Source of the DNA: Solanum dulcamara
Lineage: Eukaryota; Streptophyta; Magnoliopsida; Solanales; Solanaceae
Assembly (NCBI RefSeq): GCF_947179165.1
Contig: NC_077245.1
Location: 27,166,240 to 27,230,239 of the forward strand
DNA length: 64,000 bases
Reading direction: 5' to 3'
Position numbers and translations under genes: made by a program. Positions 1 to 10,931 of the stretch are shown in pieces. The notes under the pieces were generated by a model, which saw only the letters and a list, made by a program, of their open reading frames with translations, made no database searches and was not told where the DNA came from. Positions within the stretch are counted from its first letter, which is position 1. Every line of letters begins with the position of its first letter.

Positions 1-78
1 GTTATTTGTTTGTTATTTTTCTCATAAAGCTTTTAATTTCCTATTCTTATCTAATATTTTTTATGCATTTATGCTTTT

Positions 79-206
79 ACTGAGCCGAGGGTCTCCAAGA
101 AACAGCCGTCCTACCTTGATAGGAATAAGGTCTGCGTACATTCTACCCTCCCCAAACCCCATGTTGTGGGATTTCACTGGATTGTTGTTGTTGTTGTTGT
201 TGTTGT
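79..206 (+). mobile_element. TS-type SINE, 5'-truncated
   Basis: The segment carries the characteristic 3' half of the Solanaceae TS SINE: a GAGCCGAGGGTCT block, the AAGGTCTGCGTACA block, a CTACCCTCCCCA block and the GGGATTTCACTGG block, ending in eight TTG repeats (about 181-206). The tRNA-like 5' promoter half is not recognisable, so this is a 5'-truncated copy unable to drive Pol III transcription. The TTG tail and block order fix the + orientation. An ATGCAT-containing string occurs on both sides, but I could not define a convincing target duplication. Confidence 0.85.
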
Positions 207-424
207 AAATGCATGAATGAAGACAGACAAAAATAAGACCAAGACAAGATGGGATAGGCCATGAAGAAAAAGTAGTGATAGACAACCAAAAGGATGAATG
301 ACATAAATAACTACAGTAGCATAAAGTAGTGATAAAAAGATGGAGTGGAAGAAATGATAGCAAAACGACAAATAAAAAGGAATTTCTGCTCAATTCCATG
401 TGACGATGGGGCCCAAAGATATAT

Positions 425-1000
425 TCGACAAGTCTTGAAAATATTTTTTTTTGAAAATATTTGAAGTCCGAATTACAAATCCACTCCTAGGCTAAGCTAT
501 AAAAAGGGAGAGCTAAAGAATAAAGAAGACGGAAAAAAAAACGAGAAGAGAGCCAAGCCAGAAAGAAACACAACATATTCCCCTTCCTCTCTGTTAAACC
601 CTGTTATATAAACCATTCTTGTAAACTACTAAGTGTGCTTATTAGATATCAAGGGTCTAAGAGTCAGTCGGTGTTCCCGAAGAAAGGGAAACCTCTCTTA
701 GTCTTAATCATGTAAGTCTCCTATGTTGTTATATTTCCTGTATTATTTCCCCAAAAAATATGTTATGTTGAATATTGTGTACATTATGTTTGTAGAATAA
801 TATGTTATTATAAGATGTTAGTACACTTTGTATTACCCTTAGTATATAGTTAAGCTCTTAATCTCTTAATAATAACGATGGATTAACCTGTAAATTCCTA
901 AGATGTTTGAGGCTTTGAGTCCGCCATAGTTGAGGACATATTTATTGCCGTATTCGGGGTGGGTTAAAGAAAAAGTTATTAAGAACACAAGTTAAAAGAG
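425..1000. other. unresolved promoter/LTR-like stretch
   Basis: No coding frame is supported here. The stretch has a TATA-like element near 497, then a purine-rich leader and short direct motifs, which gives it the look of an LTR U3-R-U5 or of an isolated promoter. No second copy, primer-binding site or terminal TG/CA pair was found within the window, so the class is unresolved. Confidence 0.25.
497..507 (+). promoter_or_regulatory. TATA-like box
   Basis: The string CTATAAAAAGG is a good plant TATA box. It is followed by a purine-rich leader. No open gene follows on the + strand for more than a kilobase, so if functional it probably belonged to a retroelement LTR. Confidence 0.3.
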
Positions 1001-1016
1001 GAAGATGAACAAGGTA

Positions 1017-1020
<4 letters not shown>

Positions 1021-1047
<27 letters not shown>

Positions 1048-1048
1048 G
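1021..1048. repeat. (TA)n microsatellite
   Basis: About 13 uninterrupted TA dinucleotides. The flanks (about 1049-1657) are AT-rich and hold nothing else I can identify. Confidence 0.9.
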
Positions 1049-1657
1049 TCCAATAATTCTTGGAGTTAATAATAACTCATATAAGCCAAAATAATTATAG
1101 CACGAGAAATCAAAATACATCTCACTAGATAATAGTAACGTGATAATATGTCTAACTAAAATAAATATAATTATAAAACATAGAACTTGCACTTTTTATA
1201 TACTCGAATTTTTTACTTATAAGTTAATAATAATATACTTTTAGAAAATTATTGAGATAAAAGTCTATAATCTTTAAATATAAATTATAATCTTTATAAT
1301 AATTACATGGATAACACGTGTGAGGCACGTGACATAAAGACTAGTATATTATTAAAAGATGAAAGCTCCTATCCTCAAAGTTGGATTATTATTTTGGCCC
1401 TATTTTATCCCTAAACTAAATTTAAATTTTAATATCTAATTAATTAATTAAGTATTAAATAATAATTATATTTAAATTCATGCATCAAACAAGATATTTA
1501 TGCAAGCATTGTATTCAATATCTTGATAGTGCTTTCACCTTCCAATAGTTATTGCAAAGTTTAACGTCTCGTGTTGCTACATGGAACTTGAGCAGTCACT
1601 TATAAATACTTTAGCATAGGTTTTATTTATTTGATCTATTGAATACAAAATTATATG

Positions 1658-1900
1658 TGTAATTATTAAAATTATATTGGATTTAAATCCGTAGATTAAT
1701 TTGAATTATTTCAATTCAAGAAAATAGTTCAAATAACGTGGCAAGTCAAGTCAAATAAATGAGCCACTAAATCACATTATGTGTCAAAGTTATGTTGTAA
1801 TTCAATTCAAATTAAATGAGATACTAAAATGTATAAAATTATGTGACAATCCAAGTCAAATTAAATAAGCCACTAAAATTATGCTAGATGTCAAAGTTGT
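1658..1900 (+). mobile_element. fragment of Tat-like LTR with tandem units
   Basis: This is a diverged copy of the start of the LTR seen complete at 62952-63711. Both share TGTAA...ATATTGGATT, an AATCCGTA block and then tandem units of about 58 bp built around CAAGTCAAATTAAAT and GCCACTAAA. Three units lie at about 1737-1900. The rest of the LTR and all internal sequence are missing. Orientation matches the right-hand copy. Confidence 0.6.
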
Positions 1901-1963
1901 CTACTCCTTCCCCCAAGTGTTCATCTCCTCACATATGACTTAGAGATAGCAGAATTGAGTCAG

Positions 1964-2316
1964 ATTTACAAACATTCGCTCCACTTTGACTAACCTTATA
2001 GACATTGTACATGTATTTGCACATGATGGACCAACATTGATAGCTGCTGAAATACAACTGGAACAGAAAGACAATGTTGGTGGAGTGGTGATTGTGCCTC
2101 ATGGAGTTGGGTAAGTTTATTTTTCATAATTAATTTTTTTTATCATCTTTATAATTTGACATTTTTATTGTCTTTGGCAGGTTCAATTCAGGAAAACAGA
2201 GCATTAATGCCCTAATGATGAGCGTTCGATGGCTTGATGACCGACCTTATTCATTATGGAGTGAAACTCCAGCGAAAATATGGCAAGATATAATCAGTTT
2301 AATGTATAAAATTTAG
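1964..2316 (+). pseudogene. two-exon coding fragment, unrecognised
   Basis: Two stretches read open across a clean intron. Exon a (1964-2110) follows a possible CAG acceptor and ends at a GG/GTAAGT donor. Exon b (2181-2316) follows TTTGGCAG and ends in TAG. Joined in phase they encode about 93 residues, including GGVVIVPHGVG immediately before the junction and RWLDDRPYSLW after it, and the last residues before the stop are LMYKI. The intron is 70 nt, T-rich, and has canonical ends. I do not recognise the family. There is no upstream start, so it is the 3' end of a gene or captured exons stranded between an LTR fragment and a LINE. The intron argues against simple retrotransposon coding. Confidence 0.45.
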
Positions 2317-2559
2317 GGAAAAGAACACTTATATTTATCATTAAATGTCTCATTATTTTCATACTTCATTTTTATTTTAAATTTGTGGTGACGTCAACGT
2401 CCACCCTTTTACTCTTCTCTAATACCGTCACAGTATATTACAATATATGAATACTGATTTCTATGAAGGAAAAATTACAAATATATTTAAAACCTGAGAT
2501 CTGGCGCACTTAGTGTGCACTAACTTGCACCTTGCCGTAAATGGGGAGAGAATGAACAT

Positions 2560-3629
2560 GAAAGAATACACAGAAACAGCTAGAGGAAGAGATAAGGCAT
2601 GACATTGCAACTAGCTCTACAGCTGAAGCATCGAAGGGAAAGAGGACGAACATCAATGAGTTGCTGCTGCAAACACCAGAAGGAGCTCCAATAAAATTGG
2701 TGGTAGCATCTACTACAGATAAGGGAAAAGTAATTGGGACTGAGCAGTGGCCAGAGCTGTCAAAACAGCGTGGATCTGGAGTCTGGCAACAAGGCTGCTC
2801 AGTAGGAACCAATGGAACAGTAACACTGGCAAGACCCTCAGGTAACTCACAGCGAAAGCTGAATCTTCCTGAAGTGACACCATTGAAACCTTGGGCGAAT
2901 CTATTTGCTACTAACTGCATGGTTGCTAGAGGTATGAATCTAACCTACATACACCCAGTTATAGTTGAAGGGGAAAAAGTAGTGGAAATTCTGGCGGAGG
3001 ATGTAGCTCAAGATAATGAGAAATGGACACATTTGATGGTTGTTTATGTAGTAGGCACAACACCACTCATAGGAGCTATGTAAAGATTTATTCTTGGTAA
3101 GGGTACATTCTCTACTAAACCAGTAATTCTACATCATGCAGATGGCTATTTTGTTGTGAGATTTTTGAATGAGGAACAGAGGGATAGGGTGTTGTGTTCA
3201 GGACCTCATTATTTAATGAGAAGGCATGTCATTATGAAGTCATGGGTTTTGGAGTTCAATTTCAAGGAGGAAATCCTCACCACCATTCCTTTATGGATTA
3301 AGCTACCAAATTTACCTCTTAATTGCTATAATCGAGTAGTCTAAAGTAAAATTGGTAGTAGCATGGGAATACCTTTGTACGAAGATGAATGTACAACACA
3401 AACAAGTAGAATCTCATTTGCTAGAATGCTAGTTGAAGTGGATATTACCAAATCTTTTTCTAAGATGATTAAAATCCATGATCCTAAAAGAAGAGTCTTG
3501 GAACAACAGATACGGTATGACTGGAAATCAATATTGTCAAAAATGTCTACAAGTAGGACACTCCTGTGTGGACAAGCCAACAGCACCCCCACAAGTTCAG
3601 AAGATAGGACAGGAAAAAGGAAGGAATGA
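2560..3629 (+). pseudogene. LINE ORF1, DUF4283-type nucleic-acid-binding protein
   Basis: Plant L1 ORF1 proteins bind the element RNA and chaperone it to the target. Visible blocks, in order, are an N-terminal tail (QTPEGAPIKLV), a central block GYFVVRFLNEEQRDRVL, then KSWVLEFNFKEE and PLWIKLPNLPL, and later SIGIPLYEDECT-like residues (here GSSMGIPLYEDECT). These are the hallmarks of DUF4283 plus linker as found before the CCHC knuckle. In-frame stops near 3080 and 3342 break it, and the extreme start is frameshifted near 2560. The CCHC knuckle itself is not convincing. It sits about 290 bp before ORF2 and is clearly inactive. Confidence 0.7.
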
Positions 3630-3917
3630 CAACCTACCAAAGTAGGAGATGAATAGCAAGACAATGATATAGGACATGAGGATATTACTCAATCTCATGA
3701 AGTGCAATATCATGTAGAGGAAGCTGTAGGATAGGAGGAGGGTGAATGGCAAACCGTTATGCATAAACTCTTTATAAAGAGAGGTATCATACATACACAG
3801 ATAGCAAGATAGATGCAGACACCAATAAAACCCCTTCAAATCAATGTGAAGTGGACCAGCAAAGTAGAGAAACAAGTGGTGACAGAATAGAGATACAACC
3901 CAAACCCCCTCTAATCT

Positions 3918-4609
3918 ATGATATTAACATGGAATGTAAGGGGCTTTAACCAAGAGGTGAAGCACAAAGAGATGAGGTTGTTTGTTGGGAGGAATAAAGT
4001 GAATCTCATAGCAATATGTGAGCATTGAGTTAGAACAGAAAGAGCAAGTTTTATTATAAATAAGGTTATGCCAGGATGGAAATGGTGTACTAATACAACC
4101 ACAACTATGAGAGGTAGAATATGGGTAGTTTGGAAACCTTCTTAAATAAGTTTCATTAGGTTGGATGAATCAGAGCAATATATATATGGGTTAGTGGATA
4201 CAAAACATAGAAGTCTGCAATTCCATTTCACAATAGTATATGGTTACACATTGTAGCTGCCAGGACCTCTTTATGGACAGGCCTACATCAGTTGAACAAT
4301 AATATAGTTAAGCCATGATTGATAATGGGGAATTTCAACTCTATTCTAACACAAGAATACAGACTTATTGGTAGCCTAGTACAAGCTGCAGAAACAGGAG
4401 ACTTTAGAGAATGGATGACAGATTGTAATTTATCTGAATTACATATAGGTGAAAGAAACTTCACTTGGACTAATGGTCATGTGTATAGTAGAATTGATAA
4501 AGCAATAGTTAATGGTGCATGGATAACTAAGATGCCAGCACTACAAGCCTTGGCTGTGGACCCACTATTCTCATATCATTCCCCTCTAAGCTTGATAATA
4601 GAGGAATAA
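3918..4609 (+). pseudogene. LINE ORF2, endonuclease domain
   Basis: ORF2 of L1 elements nicks target DNA and primes reverse transcription. It opens at an ATG at 3918 with ILTWNVRGFN, the conserved first strand of the EEP endonuclease fold. The second half shows MGNFNSIL, the usual GDFN motif with G in place of D, then ERNFTWTNG with SRIDKAIVN (the RLDR-type motif). SYHSPLSL stands where the catalytic S-D-H triad usually lies, with D replaced by Y. Several stops lie between about 4029 and 4320. Substitutions at catalytic positions show it is dead. Confidence 0.75.
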
Positions 4610-4639
4610 AGAGATATAAGGAAAAGGCCATTTAGATTC

Positions 4640-5757
4640 TAAAACTATTTAGGAACACATCCATATTTCAGGAGTAAGGTACAAGCAAGACGGTAGAGAC
4701 AAGGTGGAGGAATGAAAGGAATATGGAATAATTTGAAACTGGTTAGGAGAGAAATGCAAAAATTGAATCACAAGGAATTTATGGGTGTATCTGACAAAGT
4801 TCAACATCTTAGAAGAGAAATCAACGATACACAAAGAAAAATGAGGAATGCTCCAGTACCCCAGAGCATGCTTGATGAAAAGAAATTACTGATATAGAGT
4901 TCACAAAATGGAGTTTGATTGAAGAGAGTATTTATAAACACAAATCCAGAATACAATGGCTTAAGCAAGGAGATGCTAATACTGCTTATTTCTTTGCTAG
5001 AATGAAAGGAAGGAAGTCTCAGAATCTAATTACTATGCTAACCAAAAAGGATGGCACTGTTCTTAGAGAACCAGCAACAATCTCCAAGGAAGCTCTGGGA
5101 TTTTACAAGAAGTTACTAGGCCAAAACATCACCTATATGCTAACTATATAGCTAAAAGTACTTAAACCAGGACATGTCCTTACAAGACCACAACAACTAT
5201 CCCTTAAACAATCATTCACTGCTACTGATGTTAAGAAAGCACTTAAGGGTATTGGGGACTCCAAAGCTCCAGGAGAAGATGGATTCAACTCTTCTTTAAA
5301 TAACCTTGGCCAGTCATAGGTGATGACGTAACTGCAGTTGTCCTTAATATTTTCCAAACAAATGAAATGCATACTCCTATTAATAGAACCTTTGTTACAC
5401 TTATCCCCGAAGTACAACATCTAATATCAATCAAAGAATATAGGCCTATATCTTGTTGCACTATCATATATAAAATCATTTCTAAAATGCTCAAAAACAG
5501 ACTTCAAAGTGTCATGGAGTATCTTGTAGGCCCAATTCAGACTGCTTTTGTTCCCGATAGAATATTGACTGATAATGTGATTTTGAGTCATGAACTAGTC
5601 AAAGATATGGTAGAAAAGGAATTTCACCTAGATGCATGTTTAAGATTGATATGCAAAAGGCTCATGACTATTTGGAATGATATTTCCTTGAAGACATGAC
5701 TATTTGGAATGATATTTCCTTGAAGACGTGTTTGTTGGTATTCAGATCCCTTATAAG
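4640..5757 (+). pseudogene. LINE ORF2, linker and N-terminal reverse transcriptase
   Basis: After the endonuclease come the plant L1 linker motifs (SRIQWLKQGDANTAYFFA) and the start of the RT: DSKAPGEDGFN, then EYRPISCCTIIYKIISKML, then QTAFVPDRILTDNVIL. The following KIDMQKAHDYLE motif holds the first catalytic aspartate region. Stops near 4896, 5149 and 5315 break the frame, and a 32-bp tandem duplication at 5664-5727 shifts it again. The copia element interrupts the domain a few codons later. The rest of the RT resumes at 10932. Confidence 0.8.
5664..5727 (+). repeat. 32-bp perfect tandem duplication inside LINE RT
   Basis: Units 5664-5695 and 5696-5727 are identical. The unit encodes part of the LINE RT and its doubling adds 32 bp, which breaks the frame. 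It lies about 30 bp from the copia insertion point. Confidence 0.95.
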
Positions 5758-6257
5758 TGTTGGATGGAGGAAGCACTACAACTAAAGTTTGATATGATAA
5801 TAAATAATAAAAATAAATTGGACACAAGAATTTTACATGAAAACCCCTCAAACAGATAGAGGGAAAAAACCACGGGATAGAAGAATCTTACTATGATAAT
5901 ATGGTAGTACACTGCTCTCAAATACAAGAAGAAAACAATAATTAACACTTCTCTCTTGTAAAAGGAACAACTCACTAAAGAAGACACTCAAGACTATAAT
6001 ATTTATCTTGGTGTATAACTCTCTTTGTGTTCTTAATCTTTTGGATTGTATTTTTTGTGGGATGATCTAAATGAGGGCAAGAGACCCTCTATTTATAGAA
6101 AACTAGAAACACATAAAATTCTCTTATTGCACCTCCCTTTTTGACTACACGTTCAAAATATATTTTGTTCTCTTTTTAACTATGCGTTTAAAATGCGTTT
6201 TGTTCCCTTTTTTATTACACGTTCAAAATGCATTTTATAGTATTTGACTATCTTACA
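5758..6257 (-). repeat. copia 3' LTR
   Basis: In element orientation it starts TGTAAGATAGTCAAATAC and ends near CCAACA. It is 500 bp. It contains three tandem units of about 35 bp at 6133-6238 (CCCTTTTTGACTAC... on the + strand), which lie in U3 of the element. The polypurine tract abuts its inner edge. Confidence 0.9.
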
Positions 6258-6268
6258 TTCTCCCGCTT
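6258..6268 (-). other. polypurine tract of copia element
   Basis: On the minus strand this reads AAGCGGGAGAA directly before the TGTAAG start of the 3' LTR, the expected priming site for plus-strand synthesis. Confidence 0.85.
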
Positions 6269-6589
6269 GAATATTTAATTGAGAATCAATTAAGTTTTCA
6301 CACCATCCTTTCTACCCAATTACTGCAATTTTACATTTCTGCTAGGCCAACAGAAGATCGACACCACATACACTTGTTACTGTTGATCGGCTTCGTAAAC
6401 ATATCTGCTAAGTTGTCATTACTGTAAATTTTCTGAATATCCACACTGCCTTTATCCACCTTCTCACGAACAAAGTGATACTGAACTCATATGTGCAGTG
6501 TTCTTGAATAAAATACCGGATTCTTTGTAAGATATAAAACGCTTTGACTGTCACAATATAGAGCAACTTTCTCTTATTTGTGCCCGAGC

Positions 6590-7240
6590 TCCTCCAATAC
6601 TATTTGCATCCATATTGCCTCTTTGCTAGCTTATGTAGATGCTACATATTCTTCATCCATCGTAGATGTAACCATGATAGATTGCAGTTTTGAAACCCAG
6701 CCTACATCTCCTCCAACAAGAGTAAACACATAATATATGGTGGACTTGCTTTTATCAAGATAAGCTGCATAATCTGAAATCAACATAACCTTCAACAATA
6801 AAGTCTGATCCTTCATAACACATTGCAGCATCTGAGGTACCCTTGACATATCTCAGGATCCTCTTAACAGTATTCCAATGATCTTTACTAGGATTAGCCA
6901 TGTATCGACTAACCACTCCCACTACTTGTGCAATATCAGGTCTTGTACATACCATGACGAACATTAAACTTCCTACTACTGATGCATACAGTACTCGAGA
7001 CATCTCCATTCTCTCTTATTCATTGCTAGGACTCATTTTTGAGGATAACTTGAAATTAATAAGAAGTGGGGTAGAAATTGACTTATAGTCTTGCATCTTG
7101 AAGCGTCGCAAGAATTTCTTCAAGTAGTCCTTTTGAGAAAGCCAAATCTTCATATTATTTCTGTCTCAGTGAATTTGCATCCCTAAAATCTTGTTTGCTG
7201 GTCCCAAGTCCTTCATTTCAAACTCCCTAGCCAACTGTTC
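6590..7240 (-). pseudogene. copia pol: RT C-terminus and RNase H
   Basis: RNase H removes template RNA during reverse transcription. The strand reads REFEMKDLGPANKILGMQIH (RT palm end), then YASVVGSLMFVMVCTRPDIA and RYMANPSKDHWNTVKRILRYVKGT, the standard copia RT-RH junction. After that come a DYAAYLDKSKST block (usually DAD.AGD..) and a final DEEYVAST (usually EAEY.A). The C-terminal target motif is weak and there are stops and a frameshift near 6770-6850. It continues directly from the RT at 7244. Confidence 0.85.
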
Positions 7241-7243
7241 CTT

Positions 7244-7760
7244 TCAATTTTTGAGACGATCTTTGTTGGGGCCTGCTACCAACATGTCATCAATATACAA
7301 CAGCAAAATAACAAAATCATCATCACCAAATCTCTTGTAATAAGCATAGGGATCTGAACTATGTCTATTGTATCCAAGGCTTATAATGAAGGAATTAAAT
7401 CTCTTATACCAACATCTCGGCGCCTGTTTGAGACTGTATAGAGATTTGTTCAACCTGCAAACCAAGTTCTCTTTTCCCTGTTCTTCAAAACCTTTTGGTT
7501 GAAGCATGTAAATTTCTTCTTCAAGCTCTCCATGAAGAAATGCACTTTTGACATCTAACTGCTCCAAGTACAAGTCAAATGTAGCATACATTGCCAGGAC
7601 CACTCGAATTGTTGTGAGTCAAACCACCAGAGAAAATATGTCATTGAAGTCTATACCTTTTTCTAGGCGAATCCTTTCACCACCAATCTTACACGATACT
7701 TCTCCACTTGATCATTACCATTGTGTTTGATCTTGTAGACCCATTTATTTTCAATGGCCT
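7244..7760 (-). pseudogene. copia pol: reverse transcriptase
   Basis: The central frame (7244-7603) shows QLDVKSAFLHGELEEEIYM, with the first catalytic Asp in LDVKSAFLHG. It continues with LNKSLYSLKQAPRCWY and then LLLYIDDMLVAG, the YxDD active site. This is unmistakable copia RT (RVT_2). The upstream part to about 7760 continues in other frames (NKWVYK-type motif near 7735). It is broken by stops at both ends, but the catalytic residues are kept. Confidence 0.9.
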
Positions 7761-8064
7761 TCCTTCCTTGTGGAAATTGAACAAGATCCCATGTTTTATT
7801 TTTATGAAGAGTTTCAATTTCTTCTCACATTGTTGTCATCCATAGAGATGATTCTTGGCCTTTCATAGCCTCGTAAAAAGTTGAAGGCTCTCCATCCTCT
7901 GTTAATAGACAGTATGCAATATTGCCCTCCATAGAATAATTTCAGTGTCAAGATGGTTCTCTTCTCTCCCTTGTTGACCTTCAAACTTGTGGATGTTTGA
8001 TCTTAGCTTTCTCTTGTTCTCCGTGCTCTAGTGCTACCTCAAAAGAAACTGGAGCTTCTTCTAT

Positions 8065-9340
8065 TTATTCAACTTGAACTGTAGTAGTCTCTAATTTTTC
8101 TTTCGAAGTTCTACCTTCTTTTAATTGTATCTTGTTTTTAACAAACACAACATCCCTACTGATTACCACTTTGTGGGCAGTGGGATCCCACAAGCGATAC
8201 CCATTGACACCATCAGCATACCCTAAGAAAATGCATTTCTTGGATTTCGGATCCAACTTTGATTTTTCTTGGGTGTTGTACATAACATAAGTAGGACTTC
8301 TGAATATATGTAAGAATGAATAATCAACTAGTTTTTCTGTCCACATCTCCATTGGCATTTTCAGATCAATCGCGATTGATGGTGACCGATTGATCACAAA
8401 ATAGACGGTTTTGACTGCTTCTGCCTAGAATGGTTTTTCCAACCCCGCAGTTGCCAACATAGCTCTTGTCTTTTCCAATAATATTCTGTTCATCCATTCT
8501 ACTACTCTATTTTGTTGTGGAGTATATGCCACCGTGAACTGCCTTTTAATACCTTCTTATTTACAGAAGTTATCAAATTCATCACCAGTGTATTCTCCTC
8601 CATTATCTGTCCTCAAACACTTGATATTTTTCTCAGATTCAAGTTCCATCCGTGCTTTGAACTCTTTGAAAATTAGAAAAACATCTGCCTTTCTCTTGAT
8701 TGGATACATCCAACTTCTCCTGGGTGTAATTGTCAATAAATGACACGAAATATTTTGCTCCTCCTAGGGACTCCTCCAGTTCTTGCCAGACATCAGAGTG
8801 GACCAGATCTAATATTTCCTAACTTTTAGCAGATGAGCTGCTAAACTTCAGTCTATGTTACTTACTGGTAACACAATGCTCACAAAAAGGGTAGTGAAAC
8901 CTTTTTGAGCCCTGGAAGAAGGTTTTTCTCAGCAAGAATCTTCAAACCTCATTCTGACATATGGTTAAGTTTATGATGCCACATCATTATTGATTCTTCA
9001 AATGAACTTGTTGACGTGGTTGGTGTTTCTTATTCTTGGTGTGTTTCACCTTTAAGCACATATAGATTTGCAGCAAGTTTTACTTCTTTCATCACTACAA
9101 CCGCTCTTTTTGATATTTTCATAACTCCACCATGAGTCTTATATTAACATCCATTATCATCTAATTGTCCCAAAGATAATGGATTCTTTCTCATGTCTTT
9201 TATATGTCATACCTCTTGGATGGTGTGTACTGTGACATCATTCATTCTTATTTTGATGGACCCAATACCAATAACATCCAAAGCATGATCTCCTCCCATG
9301 AACACAGACCCTCTTGAGATAAGATTATATTGATGGAACC
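8065..9340 (-). pseudogene. copia pol: integrase and linker
   Basis: The integrase pastes the cDNA into the host genome. The C-terminal part (8065-8397) is clear: LDPKSKKCIFLGYADGVNGYRLWDP followed by VVISRDVVFVKN, the typical copia post-core block. Upstream, stops and frameshifts split the core, but the minus strand near 8400-8960 keeps pieces such as the ENG.AER.NR.. region (rendered NRVVEWMNRILLEK) and a zinc-binding H/C region. GAG pre-integrase residues lie near 9000-9300. No single frame spans the domain. Confidence 0.75.
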
Positions 9341-9347
9341 ATTCTCT

Positions 9348-10254
9348 CTAGGAAGTCATGTGCCATGTTGCTCTTGTGTCCATGATCCAAACATCAGTGA
9401 AATGCTTTCTACCTTCATTATTTGATATTGCTTCACTACATAAAATATCGCCATCATCCAAGGTACTTGCAATATTCCCTTGAGTATTTGATGACTCAGG
9501 GTGTTCACTCTTCTTCTTGAAGCGACAATCTTTATTGAAGTGCCCTTTTTTGCCGCAGTTGTAACACTTGATATTCTTCTTACTTCTTGATTGAGATTTA
9601 CCATGATTGTGACTCCCATTGGGGCCACATTCCGTTGGTCTTCCTCTCACCATCATCAAGCTGAATTGCTTATCTATCTTCCTTATTTTTGCACCGATTT
9701 TCTTTTTCTAAGACAACAACTACAATTTCATCGAATATTAGACTATCCATATTGTTTGTCAGGTTGATGATGAGTTGATCATACAATTTAGGAATACTTT
9801 GAAGTAGAAGCTTCGCACATTCAGTCTAATCTATTTTGCAACCCATTATTGTAAGTTGCAAAAATAGAGTATTCAAAGTATTGATGTGTTCAGTAACTGA
9901 CATGGACTTTATCATTCGAAGAGTATATAATCTTATTTTTAAGATTTTATTATGCAAAGACTTGGCCTCATACAATTCCGTAAGAGTATCCCATATTTCC
10001 TTCGCCATCCATTTTTCAGCCATACTAGACAACACTTGATCAGCTAGTACCAAGTGTAGATCAGCAACTGCGTTGCTGTCTATGTCGTTCCACTTACTGT
10101 CATCAGTAAAGTCTATGGGCCTGCCTTCAATTGCGGTTAAGCAATTATCTTTTCTCAATATCGCTCTTATTTTCATTTTCCACAATGATAAATTAGTCCC
10201 ATTGAATTTCTCAATGTCAAACTTTGTTGTACTCGATATTGTTATTTGCTTCAC
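9348..10254 (-). pseudogene. copia gag with CCHC knuckle and start of protease
   Basis: Gag forms the cytoplasmic particle. The N-terminal frame (9826-10254) has FDIEKFNGTNLSLWKMKIRA and SSMAEKWMAKEIWDTL and ends in LHNKILKIRLYTLRM with LTIMGCKID, the copia gag-2 (UBN2) fold. After a break at about 9660-9825 the second frame has CYNCGKKGHFNKDC, a perfect zinc knuckle, then WIMDTRATWHMTS, where the protease active site is normally DSGA. Replacement of SG by TR would kill the protease. The ATG at 10254 opens gag about 170 nt inside the primer site. Confidence 0.9.
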
Positions 10255-10420
10255 ACCTTTCTAGATTATTTTTGAATATTTTTGGGAACAATCATGACAA
10301 ACTATACCGGCATCGAAATTTACTATTCATGTATATAGTACTTTTCATCGAATTTTACTATTCATAAAAATTTACTATTCACATATAGTACCTTTGCATA
10401 AAATAGATAAAATAAACAAA

Positions 10421-10433
10421 GGCTCTGATACCA
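10421..10433 (-). other. primer-binding site, initiator Met tRNA
   Basis: The minus strand reads TGGTATCAGAGCC, the exact complement of the 3' end of plant initiator-methionine tRNA, beginning two or three bases inside the 5' LTR. Confidence 0.95.
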
Positions 10434-10435
10434 CC

Positions 10436-10931
10436 ATTGGGGGAGAAGCACTACAGTTAAAGTTTGATATGATAATAAATAATAAAAATAAATTGGACAC
10501 AAGAATTTTATATGAAAACCCCTCAAACAGATAGAGGGAAAAAACCACGAGATAGAAGGATCTTACTATGATAATATGGTAGTACACTACTCTCAAATAC
10601 AAGGAGAAAACAATAATTAACACTTCTCTTTTGTAAAAGGAACAACTCACTAAAGAGGACACTCAAGACTATAATATTTATCTTGGTGTATAACTTTCTT
10701 TGTGTTCTTAATCTTTTGGATTATATTTTTTATGGGATGATCTAAATGAGGACAAAAGGCCCTCCATTTATAGAAAACTAGAAATGCGTAAAATCCATGT
10801 ATTGTACCTCCCTTTTTGACTACGCGTTCAAAATTTATTTTATTCCCTTTTTGACTACGCATTCAAAATACGTTTTGTTCCCTTTTTCCTACATATTCAA
10901 AATGCGTTTTATAGTATTTGACTATCTTACA
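10436..10931 (-). repeat. copia 5' LTR
   Basis: Partner of 5758-6257, about 496 bp. It keeps the TGTAAGATAGTC start on the minus strand. The inner end is altered near the primer site (CCAAT instead of CCAACA). The same three U3 tandem units stand at 10808-10913. Confidence 0.9.

Larger units (their letters stand above)
2460..5757 (+). mobile_element. L1-type LINE, 5' segment
   Basis: First of three pieces of one non-LTR retrotransposon; the others are 10932-12520 and about 22353-22480. It carries ORF1 (DUF4283-like), the apurinic endonuclease and the N-terminal half of reverse transcriptase in the normal L1 order on the + strand. The 5' limit is approximate because no target duplication was found. 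The right limit is the exact junction with the copia element, marked by its ATAAG duplication. Removing the two nested elements leaves roughly 5 kb, a normal LINE length. Confidence 0.85.
5758..10931 (-). mobile_element. Ty1/copia LTR retrotransposon, full-length, broken frames
   Basis: The element is complete in structure: two LTRs of about 500 bp, an initiator-Met tRNA primer site, gag, protease, integrase, RT and RNase H in copia order on the minus strand, and a polypurine tract. A perfect 5-bp target duplication, ATAAG, stands at 5753-5757 and 10932-10936. The two LTRs look closely similar by eye, with a handful of differences, so insertion is fairly recent compared with its LINE host. 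Coding frames carry several stops. The arrangement and the YIDD RT motif fit a Tork/Tnt1-type lineage, but lineage assignment needs an RT tree. Confidence 0.95.

Noticed and set aside
61..399. Open frames on the minus strand at 61-399 and 174-371
   Set aside because: They read antisense through the SINE; the Asn- or Thr-run is the TTG tail. Not genes.
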